A stretch of DNA of 64,000 bases from Pseudomonadota bacterium (GTDB lineage Bacteria > Pseudomonadota > Gammaproteobacteria > Steroidobacterales > Steroidobacteraceae): assembly GCA_021822385.1 (NCBI GenBank), contig JAKARC010000006.1, positions 1 through 64,000 on the forward strand. Direction: 5' to 3'. The notes beneath the pieces are model-generated. The model had not been told where the DNA came from, ran no database searches, and saw only the letters and a list, made by a program, of their open reading frames with translations. Positions 1-10,300 of the stretch are shown here, one piece after another; position 1 is the stretch's first letter, and the number at the start of each line of letters is the position of its first letter. Position numbers and translations under genes: made by a program.

Positions 1-565
1 GCGACGCGCAGAAGAACGACGTAGAGACGGGGAAATCGGAAGAAGACGCGGGCGGACCCAGCACCCGCAGTCGCCTCAAAACCGCGCCCAATCCCCAAAA
101 TCACGCGGTTCCTGGCCACCGTTCACAAAAGTCTTGATCTTCAGATTTTGCTTCAGCGCTTTGAGAAAATTTCGACGGCCCAGCGGTCCTCTTAGATCGC
201 GGCCATGGTTTTGGCGGCGAGTCGGAAATTATTCGTCGACAACAGAAACTCCCGCTTGTGCTCGTCGTCATAAAAGCTAACCAGCCGAAGCGCATGGAGG
301 CAATTCTTCTTTGCCTTGGGAACCACTTAAGCTTTCCCGCCCAGCTGCGCAGCCCTTGCTCGATCTTCCGCGAGATGTGCGCATTACCCAGCTCGCAAAA
401 GAGCATCGAGTCGAGCCGCCGCCATCAGCTCACTCCTCGCGCATGCCGCCGGGCATGGAGCCGACGCACCTCGCTCTCGAATTCCGAGCGCGGAATAAAC
501 TTGAGAATCTGATTGAATAGGCTGCAAAATCGGTGCACGCTGAGCCTGTCTTTGTATGCCGAATC
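1..565 (-). pseudogene. Decayed IS4-type (DUF4372 + DDE) transposase relic
   Basis: Read on the minus strand, the start encodes FCSLFNQILKFIPRSEFE and then MLFCELGNAHISRKIEQGLRSWAGKLK. This is the N-terminal DUF4372 pattern of IS4-group transposases. It jumps directly to VVPKAKKNCLHALRLVSFYDDEHKRE and STNNFRLAAKTMAAI, which belong near the C-terminal end of the DDE domain. Most of the catalytic domain is therefore missing. The remnant also has an in-frame TAA where families of this type usually read IYKDRW (here ATC TAA GAG GAC CGC TGG). A single-base loss follows in the SKALKQNLKIKTF stretch, and there are further frame breaks near position 425. It cannot make an active enzyme. I found no clear terminal inverted repeats, and the 3' end may continue beyond the window. 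Confidence 0.75.
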
Positions 566-677
566 GAGGTGTTGCTCGCTCAATCTTACGTGGAGAGGCT
601 CGGCGGCTCTCCAGCTAATTTGGACGAAGATGGTGTAATAGACAGGTCCTGTACAGGTAACGGAAGGAGTTTTAGTG

Positions 678-2327
678 ATGGCGATTGACCCACGTGCCGG
701 CCAGCCGGCATCCACGCAGATGCTGGTTGACGTGGCAGAACTCACGACTGCCTATTATCAGCGTAGTCCCGATCCTACAGTCGTGGACCAGCGGGTGCGA
801 TTCGGGACTAGCGGGCACCGCGGCTCGTCACTAGACCTGACGTTTAACGAAGCGCATATTCTCGCAATTACCCAGGCGGTATGTGATTATCGCCGCGCTC
901 ATGCTATTGATGGTCCGGTCTTTCTGGCCAAGGACACGCATGCACTATCAATGCCGGCGGAGCGCACAGCGCTTGAGGTTCTCGCGGGCAATGGAGCCGA
1001 GGCCGTGCTGGCACAGGCGCCGGGCATCACTCCCGTACCGGTCATATCCCGCGCGATTGTTGTGCATAATCGCGGGCGCACCGATCACCTCGCGGACGGA
1101 TTGATCGCCACCCCGTCCCATAACCCGCCGCGTGACGGAGGCTTCAAATATAATCCGCCGCACGGGGGGCCGGCGGGAACAGAAGTGACGGCGTGGATTG
1201 AGCGACGAGCAAACGAGTTACTGATGTCCGATAATCGCGACGTCAAACGCATCGCGTATTCTGCGGCCGTGCATGCGACAACGACACATGTAAGAGACTT
1301 TATAGCGCCCTATGTTGACGAGCTCGGGCTTGTGATCGACATGGAAGCAATTCGAAACGCACATATGACGCTCGGTGTTGATCCACTCGGTGGCGCAGCG
1401 TTGTATTGCTGGGCACCAATTAACGAGCGCTATGGTCTCGACATCGAAATTGTGAATCCAGTGGTAGATCCACAGTTTGCCTTCATGACATTAGATCACG
1501 ACGGACAGATTCGCATGGACTGCTCAAGCCCGTATGCCATGGCGCGACTCGTGCAGCTCAAGGACCGGTTCAGGCTTGCATTTGGTAATGATCCGGATTC
1601 CGATCGCCACGGCATTGTTACGCCATCGCAAGGTCTTATGAGTCCGAATCAGTTTCTGGCGGTTGCCATAGACTATTTGCTAACGCATCGACCGTTGTGG
1701 AGCTCCGGGATGGCCGTGGGCAAAACGGTTGTCAGCAGCAGTCTGATTGATAGGGTCGTGTCCCGACTCGGCCGCGCCATCTATGAGGTTCCGGTCGGGT
1801 TCAAATGGTTTGCACCCGGACTGCTTGCGAGTTCGCTTTGCTTCGGCGGAGAGGAGAGTGCGGGTGCAAGTCTTTTGCAGCGGGATGGACTGCCGTGGAC
1901 GACCGACAAGGATGGGCCGGTGATGGATTTGCTTGCAGCTGAGATTACCGCAACGACGGGTCATGACCCGAGCGAGCATGCGCGGCGACTCGCTGAGCTC
2001 TTGGGAGCGTCGTACTATACACGCATTGACGTTTCAGCCGATGAAAATGTGAGAGCGGCACTTGCAAAACTGACTCCGGCGGCGGTATCGGAGACACAAC
2101 TGGGAGGCGCATCAATTACCGGCAAGTTGACGCATGCGCCCGGTAACGGAGCGGCAATCGGTGGTCTGAAGGTGATCGCGGAAAATTGCTGGTTTGCTGC
2201 ACGCCCATCAGGTACGGAGAATTTGTATAAGATCTATGCGGAAAGTTTCCTGGGTGCTTCCCATCTTGAGAGCGTGGTAGAGGAAGCACAGCAAATCGTT
2301 TCCCGTGCCTTAGCGCGGCTTGCTTGA
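678..2327 (+). CDS. pgm: Phosphoglucomutase (alpha-D-glucose phosphate-specific)
   Basis: Interconverts glucose-1-phosphate and glucose-6-phosphate, linking glycogen turnover to central metabolism in the cytosol. About 549 residues, full length for the Pgm family. Visible motifs are the active-site phosphoserine loop ATPSHNPPRDGG near residue 148, the metal-binding DPDSDR near 306, the sugar-binding GGEESAG near 392 and the phosphate-binding RPSGTEN near the C-terminus. I chose ATG 678 because GGAAGGAG ends 8 nt before it; an in-frame GTG sits one codon upstream. glgX starts on the base after the stop, so the two form an operon. Third-position A/T is much more frequent than in genes to the right, which suggests a different origin from the core chromosome. 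Confidence 0.95.
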   Translation: MAIDPRAGQPASTQMLVDVAELTTAYYQRSPDPTVVDQRVRFGTSGHRGSSLDLTFNEAHILAITQAVCDYRRAHAIDGPVFLAKDTHALSMPAERTALEVLAGNGAEAVLAQAPGITPVPVISRAIVVHNRGRTDHLADGLIATPSHNPPRDGGFKYNPPHGGPAGTEVTAWIERRANELLMSDNRDVKRIAYSAAVHATTTHVRDFIAPYVDELGLVIDMEAIRNAHMTLGVDPLGGAALYCWAPINERYGLDIEIVNPVVDPQFAFMTLDHDGQIRMDCSSPYAMARLVQLKDRFRLAFGNDPDSDRHGIVTPSQGLMSPNQFLAVAIDYLLTHRPLWSSGMAVGKTVVSSSLIDRVVSRLGRAIYEVPVGFKWFAPGLLASSLCFGGEESAGASLLQRDGLPWTTDKDGPVMDLLAAEITATTGHDPSEHARRLAELLGASYYTRIDVSADENVRAALAKLTPAAVSETQLGGASITGKLTHAPGNGAAIGGLKVIAENCWFAARPSGTENLYKIYAESFLGASHLESVVEEAQQIVSRALARLA

Positions 2328-4391
2328 GTGAACGCCGCTGAAGGCAGCGCGCAGCCGCTTGGCGCGACTTGGTGTGAGCATGAGAAAGCTTGGAACTTTG
2401 CGCTATATTCCGAGCATGCCTGCGCAGTGAGACTGCTGCTCTACGGAGTAAATAATGTCGCCGAACCGATTCTGAGCTACAGTCTAGATCATCTACGCAA
2501 TAAAACGGGCCCGATCTGGCATTGTCGCATTGCTGCTGAATCGGCCCCTGGCGTTCGGTATTACGCGTATTCCATTAGTGGTCCGACTGCCAAAGGTCGG
2601 ACCGATCGTGACAGTTTCGTTCCGAAAAAGCTGCTGCTCGATCCGTATGCGACCGCAATATTATTTCCACCGACATTTGATCGAAAAGCCGCCTGTGGTA
2701 CGGAGTCGAATGCAGGAAAAGCGGCGCTCGGCGTATTGCCGACTGCTGTCAAGGCATACGACTGGGGCGAAGAGCGAAGGCCGCGTCACACTCACGATAC
2801 GGTAATATACGAGCTGCACGTTCGCGGATTCACTCGTAGCGAGAGCTCTGGCGTTGATACTCGTCGGCGCGGAACCTATTTGGGATTGATCGACAAGATC
2901 CCGTACTTAAAACACCTTGGCGTCACTGTGGTGGAGCTGATGCCGGTGTTCCAATTTGATCCACAGGATGGAAACTATTGGGGTTATATGCCGATCAGTT
3001 TTTTTGCGGCACATCGAGGATATAGTGCTGGGGTGCTCGAGGACAGCGCGCGCGAAGAATTTCGAGAGATGGTCAGGGCATTTCATGCGGCGGATATCGA
3101 AGTAATTCTGGATGTCGTATATAACCATACTGCGGAAGGTGATGAATCGGGACCAACCTATAGTTACAAGGGGATAGACAACAGTAACTATTACATATTA
3201 ACCGAAGAATGTGGACATGTTTACGCGGATTTTTCCGGTACCGGCAACACTTTGAAGACCGCAAGCCGCTACGTGCGAAAACTGATTGTCGATAGTCTGC
3301 GGTACTGGGTGCGCGAAATGCACGTCGATGGATTTCGCTTTGATCTTGCCTCGGTGCTGGCGCGCGGTCCCGATGGCGCACTTAATTCCACCGACCCGCC
3401 TATCTTCGGTGACATTCTGTGCGATCCGGAGTTGGCACAGATACGGCTAATTGCCGAACCGTGGGACGCGGCGGGTGCCTATCAGTTAGGTCATCAGTTT
3501 CCGGGCACAGATTGGCTGCAATGGAACGGTAAATTTCGCGATGACATTCGTCGTTTCGTGCGCGGAGACTGCGGCATGATGGGTGCTCTCATGCAGCGCC
3601 TGTATGGCAGCGACGATCTGTTTCCGGATAGCATGAAGTATTCATGTCGTCCGTATCAAAGCGTTAATTTCATCACGTCGCATGACGGCTTCACGCTTTA
3701 TGATCTTGTCTCGTATAACAAAAAGAACAATTTGGCGAATGGTCACGACGATACTGACGGAGCCAGCGAGAATTACAGTTGGAATTGTGGTGTCGAAGGC
3801 GAGGAAGGGGTCTCGCTCGCGATACGAGCGCTGCGATTGCGGCAGGTGAAAAACTTTTGTGCGCTGCTGTTTCTCGCCAATGGAACGCCTATGCTTCGTG
3901 CTGGCGATGAGTTTCTGCAAACACAAGGCGGTAACAACAATCCATATAATCAAGATACGGCGGCAAGTTGGCTGGATTGGAATCTGTTAAGGAAAAATAA
4001 AGACATATTCCGGTTTTTTAGGAGCATGATTCACTTCAGATCCGCGCATCCGACATTGAGCAGAAATAGATTCTGGCGAGAGGATGTGCGCTGGTATGGA
4101 AGCCGAGGTGCGGTGGACTTGGGGCATGAATCCCGAACTTTGGCGGTGTATATAGATGGGGCTTCGCAGCGGGACGTGAATCTCTACATTATGATTAATG
4201 GGTCCGAGGAGCCGGTGGAATTTGAAAATCAGGTTGCTGACGGGGGTGATTGGCGGCTTATCTTCGACACTGGGCTCAATAGTCCTGAGGACTTTCCAGA
4301 GTCATCTGCGCGCATAATGCTGCAGTCGAAAGTGTATCGCGTGGCGGCTCGCTCGATCGCGATGATAGGTGTGTTCCCACAGGAAATATGA
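2328..4391 (+). CDS. glgX: Glycogen debranching enzyme (isoamylase type, GH13)
   Basis: Hydrolyses alpha-1,6 branches of glycogen or limit dextrin in the cytosol. 687 residues, a usual GlgX/TreX length. An N-terminal carbohydrate-binding beta domain (about 10-110) precedes the GH13 barrel. The barrel carries DVVYNH near 262, DGFRFD with the catalytic Asp near 339, AEPWD with the catalytic Glu near 377 and SHDGFTLYDL with the third carboxylate near 453. The YWGYMP and YNKKNN signatures are typical of the debranching subfamily. The GTG start directly abuts the pgm stop, so translation is probably coupled. Composition is AT-richer than the rest of the window, as in pgm. Neither glgA, glgB, glgC nor glgP is present here, so the pair is a partial glycogen set. 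Confidence 0.94.
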   Translation: MNAAEGSAQPLGATWCEHEKAWNFALYSEHACAVRLLLYGVNNVAEPILSYSLDHLRNKTGPIWHCRIAAESAPGVRYYAYSISGPTAKGRTDRDSFVPKKLLLDPYATAILFPPTFDRKAACGTESNAGKAALGVLPTAVKAYDWGEERRPRHTHDTVIYELHVRGFTRSESSGVDTRRRGTYLGLIDKIPYLKHLGVTVVELMPVFQFDPQDGNYWGYMPISFFAAHRGYSAGVLEDSAREEFREMVRAFHAADIEVILDVVYNHTAEGDESGPTYSYKGIDNSNYYILTEECGHVYADFSGTGNTLKTASRYVRKLIVDSLRYWVREMHVDGFRFDLASVLARGPDGALNSTDPPIFGDILCDPELAQIRLIAEPWDAAGAYQLGHQFPGTDWLQWNGKFRDDIRRFVRGDCGMMGALMQRLYGSDDLFPDSMKYSCRPYQSVNFITSHDGFTLYDLVSYNKKNNLANGHDDTDGASENYSWNCGVEGEEGVSLAIRALRLRQVKNFCALLFLANGTPMLRAGDEFLQTQGGNNNPYNQDTAASWLDWNLLRKNKDIFRFFRSMIHFRSAHPTLSRNRFWREDVRWYGSRGAVDLGHESRTLAVYIDGASQRDVNLYIMINGSEEPVEFENQVADGGDWRLIFDTGLNSPEDFPESSARIMLQSKVYRVAARSIAMIGVFPQEI

Positions 4392-4786
4392 TGCGGATGA
4401 TGACAAAAGTGCAGCTGTTGTGGGGCGCAACGTCCTTGGAAGGCGCGGGAAACCGGGAGTGCGTGCGAGTGGAGGTCTGGAAGATAAGGGTGGTGTGCGG
4501 CGAAAATGTGCGTAATTACAGGGAACGAGTAACGACAGTGGTCTGCGGGTGAATTGTGGTAGAAATCGGCTCCTCGATGCGTGACGCAGAGCGTCTAAGT
4601 CCAGATACTTTCAATGGCAAAGCGGCTCTCCTTTGCATTCAGGACCTATTGCCGTCGCTCCTGTCGGGGTAACTCCGGGCCAAGTTGGCCCCGGCTCGGA
4701 GCGGTGCGGAGAGGGCGATCGTGCTGCCATTCATTCGCCGCTGGGTATTGTCGCGTGGGTGCGTACGCGGCCAGTGGAAGGGATGT
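4392..4786. other. Intergenic stretch between glgX and alkB, no gene seen
   Basis: About 395 nt between the glgX stop and the end of the oppositely oriented alkB. The track ORFs here (4614-4829 and 4633-4821) are short, overlap each other in different frames and resemble no protein family I recognise. No clear terminator hairpin with a T-run is visible. Confidence 0.6.
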
Positions 4787-5434
4787 TCATCGGGATCCAG
4801 CCTTGCGCAGTGTTAAATTGAAGCGGTAGGCGCCGAAATCCTGGTCGGTGCGCGCAGCGACGGGTGCAATGCCGTGGAAGAGCATTCGGGAAGGGCCGCC
4901 CCATACGAGGACGTCACCGTGTTGCAATTGGATGCGCGCAGGCGGATCGGTGCGGCGAGTGCCGCCAAGTAGGAAGAATGCCGGCAGACCCAGGGAGATC
5001 GAGACAATTGGCGCGGTCAAATCACGTTCGTCACGGTCCTGGTGCAATGCCATACGTGCGCCGGGTCGATAACGATTGAGCAGGCAGGCGTCGGGAGAAA
5101 ATCGTGGAAAGCCGGATAATTCGGCAGCGTCGCGACTGAGAGTTGTAAACAGTTCGGGGAGGTCGGGCCACGGGTTTTGACTGTCGGGATCAATGCGGGT
5201 ATAGCGGTACCCCGAACGGTCCGTGACCCAGCCGAACTCGCCGCAATTCGTCATGGCGACGGACATGTAGGTGCCGCGTGGTGTCATCATATGTCTAAAA
5301 GGTGCTGCGGCCACGACAGCGCGGATAGCGTTTTGTAACTGTGCGGAAAACGGTACGGCAAATCCTCTTAGTAGCATGACGCCCGGCTTGAGAAGCAGGT
5401 GCTCAGGGCGTGGGAATAGTTGCTGTTGCATCAC
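4787..5434 (-). CDS. alkB: Alpha-ketoglutarate-dependent DNA dealkylase AlkB
   Basis: Fe(II)/2-oxoglutarate dioxygenase that reverses 1-methyladenine and 3-methylcytosine lesions by oxidative demethylation. 215 residues. The iron ligands HQD (His131, Asp133) and His187 (FHGIAP), and the 2-oxoglutarate-binding arginines in YRFNLTLR (204 and 210), fall at the same numbers as in the E. coli protein. The substrate-lid stretch TPRGTYMSVAMTNCGEFGW is also present. ATG 5434 begins with two Met codons. The gene is monocistronic: glgX converges on it from the left and the upstream 1.2 kb is gene-poor. No ada-like regulator is adjacent. The assignment is firm because both the motifs and their spacing match. 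Confidence 0.93.
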   Translation of the reverse strand: MMQQQLFPRPEHLLLKPGVMLLRGFAVPFSAQLQNAIRAVVAAAPFRHMMTPRGTYMSVAMTNCGEFGWVTDRSGYRYTRIDPDSQNPWPDLPELFTTLSRDAAELSGFPRFSPDACLLNRYRPGARMALHQDRDERDLTAPIVSISLGLPAFFLLGGTRRTDPPARIQLQHGDVLVWGGPSRMLFHGIAPVAARTDQDFGAYRFNLTLRKAGSR

Positions 5435-6633
5435 GTGGAGAGCGGCCAGCGTGTCCGGTCGTGGAGGGGGTGAAAAGTCTGAGTGCGTGTATACGCCGAT
5501 AGTAAATGCGGGACGAATCGCTGCGGTACAGGCGTCGAGACGTTGCGGCTAGGGCAACGGTATCATGGCCTCGAATGATTTGCGCGGAGGGTGCAAGTGG
5601 CTTGCTCCGCCGCAGCAGTGAAGGGTCGCTGCTGGCACCATCCACTTCTACGCAGGCTGAGCGAGCAGGCGGTTGCTGAGGCACGCGCGGCCGCGGCGCT
5701 CGTTTGGTTGGCGGGGAGGCGAAACGATGCTTGAACTGCAGCACGCTGTGTCACGGTGCTTGTCGCCTCGGTACCCGGTAACCGTAAGGGCAATTGGGGA
5801 ATGGTGGTGGTTCGATACGGCAGTGAATTCTGGGAGCGGGCTGTGGCGCTATGACTTCCGGTGTGCGCGAGCGGATATCCGATGTATCCGATGAGTTGCG
5901 CGTGCTGGAAGCGGTGCGAGAACCGGCTGGGAGGATGGTCGAGGGTCAGCCCCGCGCCGGCTTCCGCGCGAAGGGAATTCGGCCCCTCGGACAGCGCGCG
6001 GCTGCGGCGCAGTGGACTCGCCGCCCGGTAGGAGGCGTGCATCTTCGGAAGTGCAAAGACCGGCGTGATACTCCCATGCCGTGTTCGAGTTTGGCGCGGA
6101 TCGGGGATCATGGTGGTTCTTGGCTCCGATGGCCTCTGTGTCTTGGGTGGCGCGCGGATAGCGACGGTTCGCGCAATCGCGAGTGCGTGGAGCAACCGAG
6201 CGGACTGCAAGGGTTTGGCCCGCGTCGCAGCGCAATTGAGGGCTGACTCGAGACTGCTGACTGAAATCCCTCAAGGGCGCTTGATGCGGTGTTCACGAAG
6301 GCGATCATGCCCTGTCGCGTGCGGCCGACACAATCGGAGCCCCGCCCAGGGCTTGGGTGAGTGTCCATCCTGCGGACGCACAGATGAATGGAGATCCGCT
6401 ACAGGCTGCAGATTTCCCTTCGGTAACCGATCGGCTGTCTCCGGGGGTGACCCGTAGGCGTTCGATGTCGGCGATGTACGTGCGACGACGTGACCGACGC
6501 CTAGTGTGTTATGAGAATAGACCGAACTCAGATGGGGTGTGTCACCGGCCCTCTCAAAGCAAGGGTTTCCCGCGGGACACGGCACTGAACCCCGACTCCG
6601 GCCGGCCGTCCCGGAAATCCCTGCAGGGCTCGC
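5435..6633. other. Gene-poor 1.2-kb stretch, possibly decayed sequence
   Basis: Several ORFs of 70-215 codons overlap in all frames here (for example 5563-6210 minus and 5849-6274 minus). Their translations are rich in Arg, Ser, Pro and His without domain motifs, in the manner of random GC-rich DNA. None has a convincing ribosome-binding site and neighbour-consistent codon use. I see no tRNA, no intact insertion-sequence ends and no strong intrinsic terminator. It may be eroded genes at the edge of the accessory segment or an unrecognised RNA; I cannot tell which. Confidence 0.5.
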
Positions 6634-7338
6634 CTAGCCCGGGGTCTGCTGCGGGGTGACCGGCAGCACGAGCGCAATCACGCCGAAGGCTGGGTTATCG
6701 AAGTAATTGCTCTGATAGAAAAAAACCCGCCGCGTCTCGTTCATGACGAAGGTGGTGCGCGGAGGGGCGCCGAGTCCCGCAGGTGGATGCTGCATGGTGT
6801 AATGAATATTCAGTCCGAGATGCAGATACACCCCGCGTTCAAGGTACACCATGCCGTGCAGGCCAGGGATATGGATGCCGAGCTGGCTCAGGTTGAATCC
6901 CGCATGCGTGCCCCAGTCGCTCGCCGTCTGGATCCACGCTGCCTGCACGACCGGATGATAGTCCTCGCTATTGCGCAGTTTCGTCCATACCGGGTCGAGC
7001 TTGTACACCGAGGGTGGCTCGATGCGCACCAGATGGCCAACGCCGGTACCGGTCTGGGCTTCGCCGCCGCTTACGGTGGGAGCCATGTTGAGCTCTGCAT
7101 TCCAGTCCTCAGGGCTGCCGAGGGCAACCAGAGCGCGGAACACGATGATCTCGACGTAATATTCGCCTTGGTAGCCGACCGGCGCGGAGGCGGCGGGCGC
7201 GGCGGCAGTCGATCCGGCCGCGTGGGCATTGATTGGCGTCTTTGCCTGCGATCCGGGTGTGGCGCAGGCGACCGTCGGCAAGGCGAAGGCGAAGGTCGCC
7301 ACGAGAGCGAGCAGCGCCGTTGTGAGCCGGTGCATCAT
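6634..7338 (-). CDS. csiV: CsiV-family periplasmic protein
   Basis: 234 residues. A cleavable signal peptide (MMHRLTTALLALVATFAFALPTVACA) and an Ala/Ser-rich linker lead into a domain starting YQGEYYVEIIVFRAL, the characteristic start of CsiV-type proteins. The pattern continues through DPVWTKLRNSEDYHPVVQAAWIQ and a C-terminal RRVFFYQSNYFDNPAFGVIALV. The founding member in Vibrio binds peptidoglycan and is needed for D-amino-acid-induced signalling and stress tolerance. In many gammaproteobacteria the gene lies next to mfd, as here, about 20 nt downstream of the mfd stop on the same strand. It was probably cotranscribed with the cyclase and mfd. The role in this organism is inferred from family membership only. 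Confidence 0.78.
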   Translation of the reverse strand: MMHRLTTALLALVATFAFALPTVACATPGSQAKTPINAHAAGSTAAAPAASAPVGYQGEYYVEIIVFRALVALGSPEDWNAELNMAPTVSGGEAQTGTGVGHLVRIEPPSVYKLDPVWTKLRNSEDYHPVVQAAWIQTASDWGTHAGFNLSQLGIHIPGLHGMVYLERGVYLHLGLNIHYTMQHPPAGLGAPPRTTFVMNETRRVFFYQSNYFDNPAFGVIALVLPVTPQQTPG

Positions 7339-7358
7339 GGTGGAAAGTTTAATCGAAT

Positions 7359-10300
7359 CTAGCGCGACTCGCCTGCCAGATCCTGCAGGAGCGCGGCGGC
7401 GAACTCGATACGGGCCGCCTCATGGGGCATGGGGCGAGCGATACGCAATTTCATCGCGCCCTCCAGGCGGTAGGTGCGCGGCGCCCGCTGCATCAGCTTG
7501 ATCACCGTGGCCGGAGTGACGGCGGTGCGCTCCTCGAACAGGACCACCCCACCTTGCGGGCCGAGGTCCACACGGCGGATGCCGAGCGCCCGCGCGCTCA
7601 ACTTCAGCTTTGCGATGCGCAGCAGATGCTGGGCCTGCGGTGGCAGCGGGCCGAAGCGATCATAAATTTCAGCGTTCAGGCCGTCCAGGGTGGTGGCATT
7701 CTCGGCTGCCGCAATGCGCTTGTACAAACCGAGCCGCACGTGCACGTCGTCGATGTAGGTTGCAGGCAAAAGCGCCGGCACGCGTAGCTCGACTTCGGTG
7801 GCGGCCGCGAGCGGTCGCTCAAGTTGTGGCTCACGGCCCGCCTTGAGGGCGGTGACCGCCTCGGCGAGCAGATCCAGATAGAGCGCGAGCCCGATTTCCG
7901 ACAGCTGGCCGCTTTGCGCCTCGCCAAGCAGCTCACCGGCGCCGCGGATCTCGAGGTCGTGCGTGGCAAGGGCGAAGCCGGCGCCGAGCTCTTCCATGGC
8001 CTCGATCGCTGCGAGCCGCTTGGCGGCATCGGCATTGAGTGCGCGCCGGGGCGGGGCGATGAGGTAGGCGTAAGCGCGGTGATGCGAGCGCCCGACGCGG
8101 CCGCGCAGCTGGTGTAGCTGCGCAAGTCCCATGTGGTCGGCGCGGTCGATGATGATGGTGTTGGCCGTCGGGACGTCAATGCCGCTTTCGATGATGGTCG
8201 TGCACAGCAGTAGATCGAAGCGACGATGGTAGAAATCGACCATCAATTGCTCCAGATCGCGCTCGCGCATCTGGCCGTGCCCGATGCGTACGCTCGCCTC
8301 GGGCACGAGCGCGGCGATATCGGCGGCGACCTTTTCGATGGTGCGGATCTCGTTGTGGACGAAGTAGATCTGCCCGCCGCGGCGCAGCTCGCGCAGCACC
8401 GCCTCGCGCAGCGTCGGACCGTGCCATTCGATGACGAAGGTCTTGATCGCCAGGCGTTGCGCCGGCGGCGTTGTGATCAGCGACAGGTCGCGCAGACCGC
8501 CGAGGGCCATGTTGAGCGTGCGTGGAATCGGAGTGGCCGTGAGCGTCAGCACGTGCACGTTGGCGCGCAAAGCCTGCAGGCGCTCCTTGTCGCGCACCCC
8601 GAATCGGTGCTCTTCATCAACGATGAGCAGGCCCAGATCCTTGAAACGCGCGTGTGCGTGCAGCAGCCGATGCGTGGCAATGACGATGTCCACGGTTCCG
8701 CGCTCAAGGCCCTCGATCGTTGCGCGGGTCTCCTGCGCGCTGCCGAAGCGTGACAGACCGGCGATGCGCACCGGCCAGTCCGCAAAACGGTCGCGGAAGT
8801 TGGTCAAGTGCTGCTGCGCGAGCAGTGTGGTGGGGGCGAGCACCGCCACCTGCTTGCCCGAGTTCACTGCGGCGAAGGCTGCGCGCATGGCGACCTCGGT
8901 CTTGCCGAAGCCGACATCCCCGCACACGATACGGTCCATGGCGCGCTCGCTGTCGAGGTCGGCAAGTACCTGCGCGATCGCCTGGGACTGGTCCGCAGTC
9001 TCCTCGAACGGGAAGGCAGCGACGAAGGTGCGGTACTCGGCTGGATCGACGCTGAGCTTCAGACCCCGATGCGCCTTGCGCCGCGCGTACAGGTCAAGCA
9101 GTTCCACGGCGATGTCGCGGATCTGCTCCGCGGCCCGCTTGCGCGCCCGGGTCCATTGGTCGGTGCCGAGCTTGTGCAGCGGGGCGCTTTCACTCGGCGC
9201 ACCGGTATACCGGGTGACCAGGTGCAGCGATTGCACCGGGACGTAGATCCGATCACCGCCCTGGTACTCCAGCACGAGGAACTCGCCGGCCTCGCCAGCG
9301 ACTTGCATCGGTTGCAGGCCGACGTAACGGCCGACGCCGTACTGTTCGTGGACCACCGGCGCGCCCGGATTCAGATCCTGCAGGTCGCGTACGATGGCTT
9401 CCGGGTCGGCTGTGGCGCGTGCGCGGCGCCGCTGCTGCGGCGCGCGCGGACCGGACAGCTGCACCTCGGCGATGACCGCGAGTGGCGGATCGATAACCCA
9501 CAGTCCTTGCAGATCCGGGGCGACGGTCAGTGCGAGCGGGCCGCGCGCGGCGAGGAAGGCATCCCAATCGGCAACCGGTTCAACGGGATGTCCCAGTGCG
9601 CGTAGCTGCTCCTGCAGGACCTCGCGTCGACCGGGGGAGTCGGCCGCGATGAGGGCCCGGCCACTGAGCTTGCCGAGAAACGCATCGAGGCGCGCCAGCG
9701 GTTGCGCGGCGCGGGCATCGATGCGCAACTCCTCCGGTTCCCGCGTCGGGAACACGCGCGCCTGGGGATCGGGTGGCGCGGCAGCGCTCGTGAGCGTGAT
9801 GGAGGCAAATCGCTCCAGTTCGCCGGCAAGTGCAGCCGGCGTCAAGAACAGCTCCGCCGGCGCAAGTACCGGGCGCTCGATGTCGTGGCGCCGTTCTTCG
9901 TAGCGTGACTCGATTTCCTGCCAGGCATGGTCGAGCGTCGCGGTGAGCGCTGCATCGCGTACGATGACGGCATTTGCCGGCAGGTAGTCGAACAAGGTCG
10001 CGGTCTGCTCGAAGAACAAGGGCAGGTAGAACTCCACTCCCGCGGGAGCGAGTCCGGCCGAGAGGCTCCGATACAGGCTCGCGCGGGTCGGGTCGCCCTC
10101 GAAGCGGGTCCGAAAGCGCCGGCGGAATTCTTTCACGGCCTCGGCATCGAGCGGCAGCTCGCGCGCGGGCAGAAGTTGCACGCGCTCAAGGGTCTGCGCC
10201 GATCGCTGCGTTTCCGGATCGAAGCTGCGGATGGTCTCGATCTGCTCATCGAACAGGTCGACGCGCAAGGGCTCGGGAGCGCCCATCGGATAGACGTCGA

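Noticed and set aside
5563-6274. Overlapping minus-strand ORFs of 215 and 141 codons
   Set aside because: Random-looking Arg/Ser/Pro translation, no ribosome-binding site, no resemblance to any family; kept only as a gene-poor stretch.
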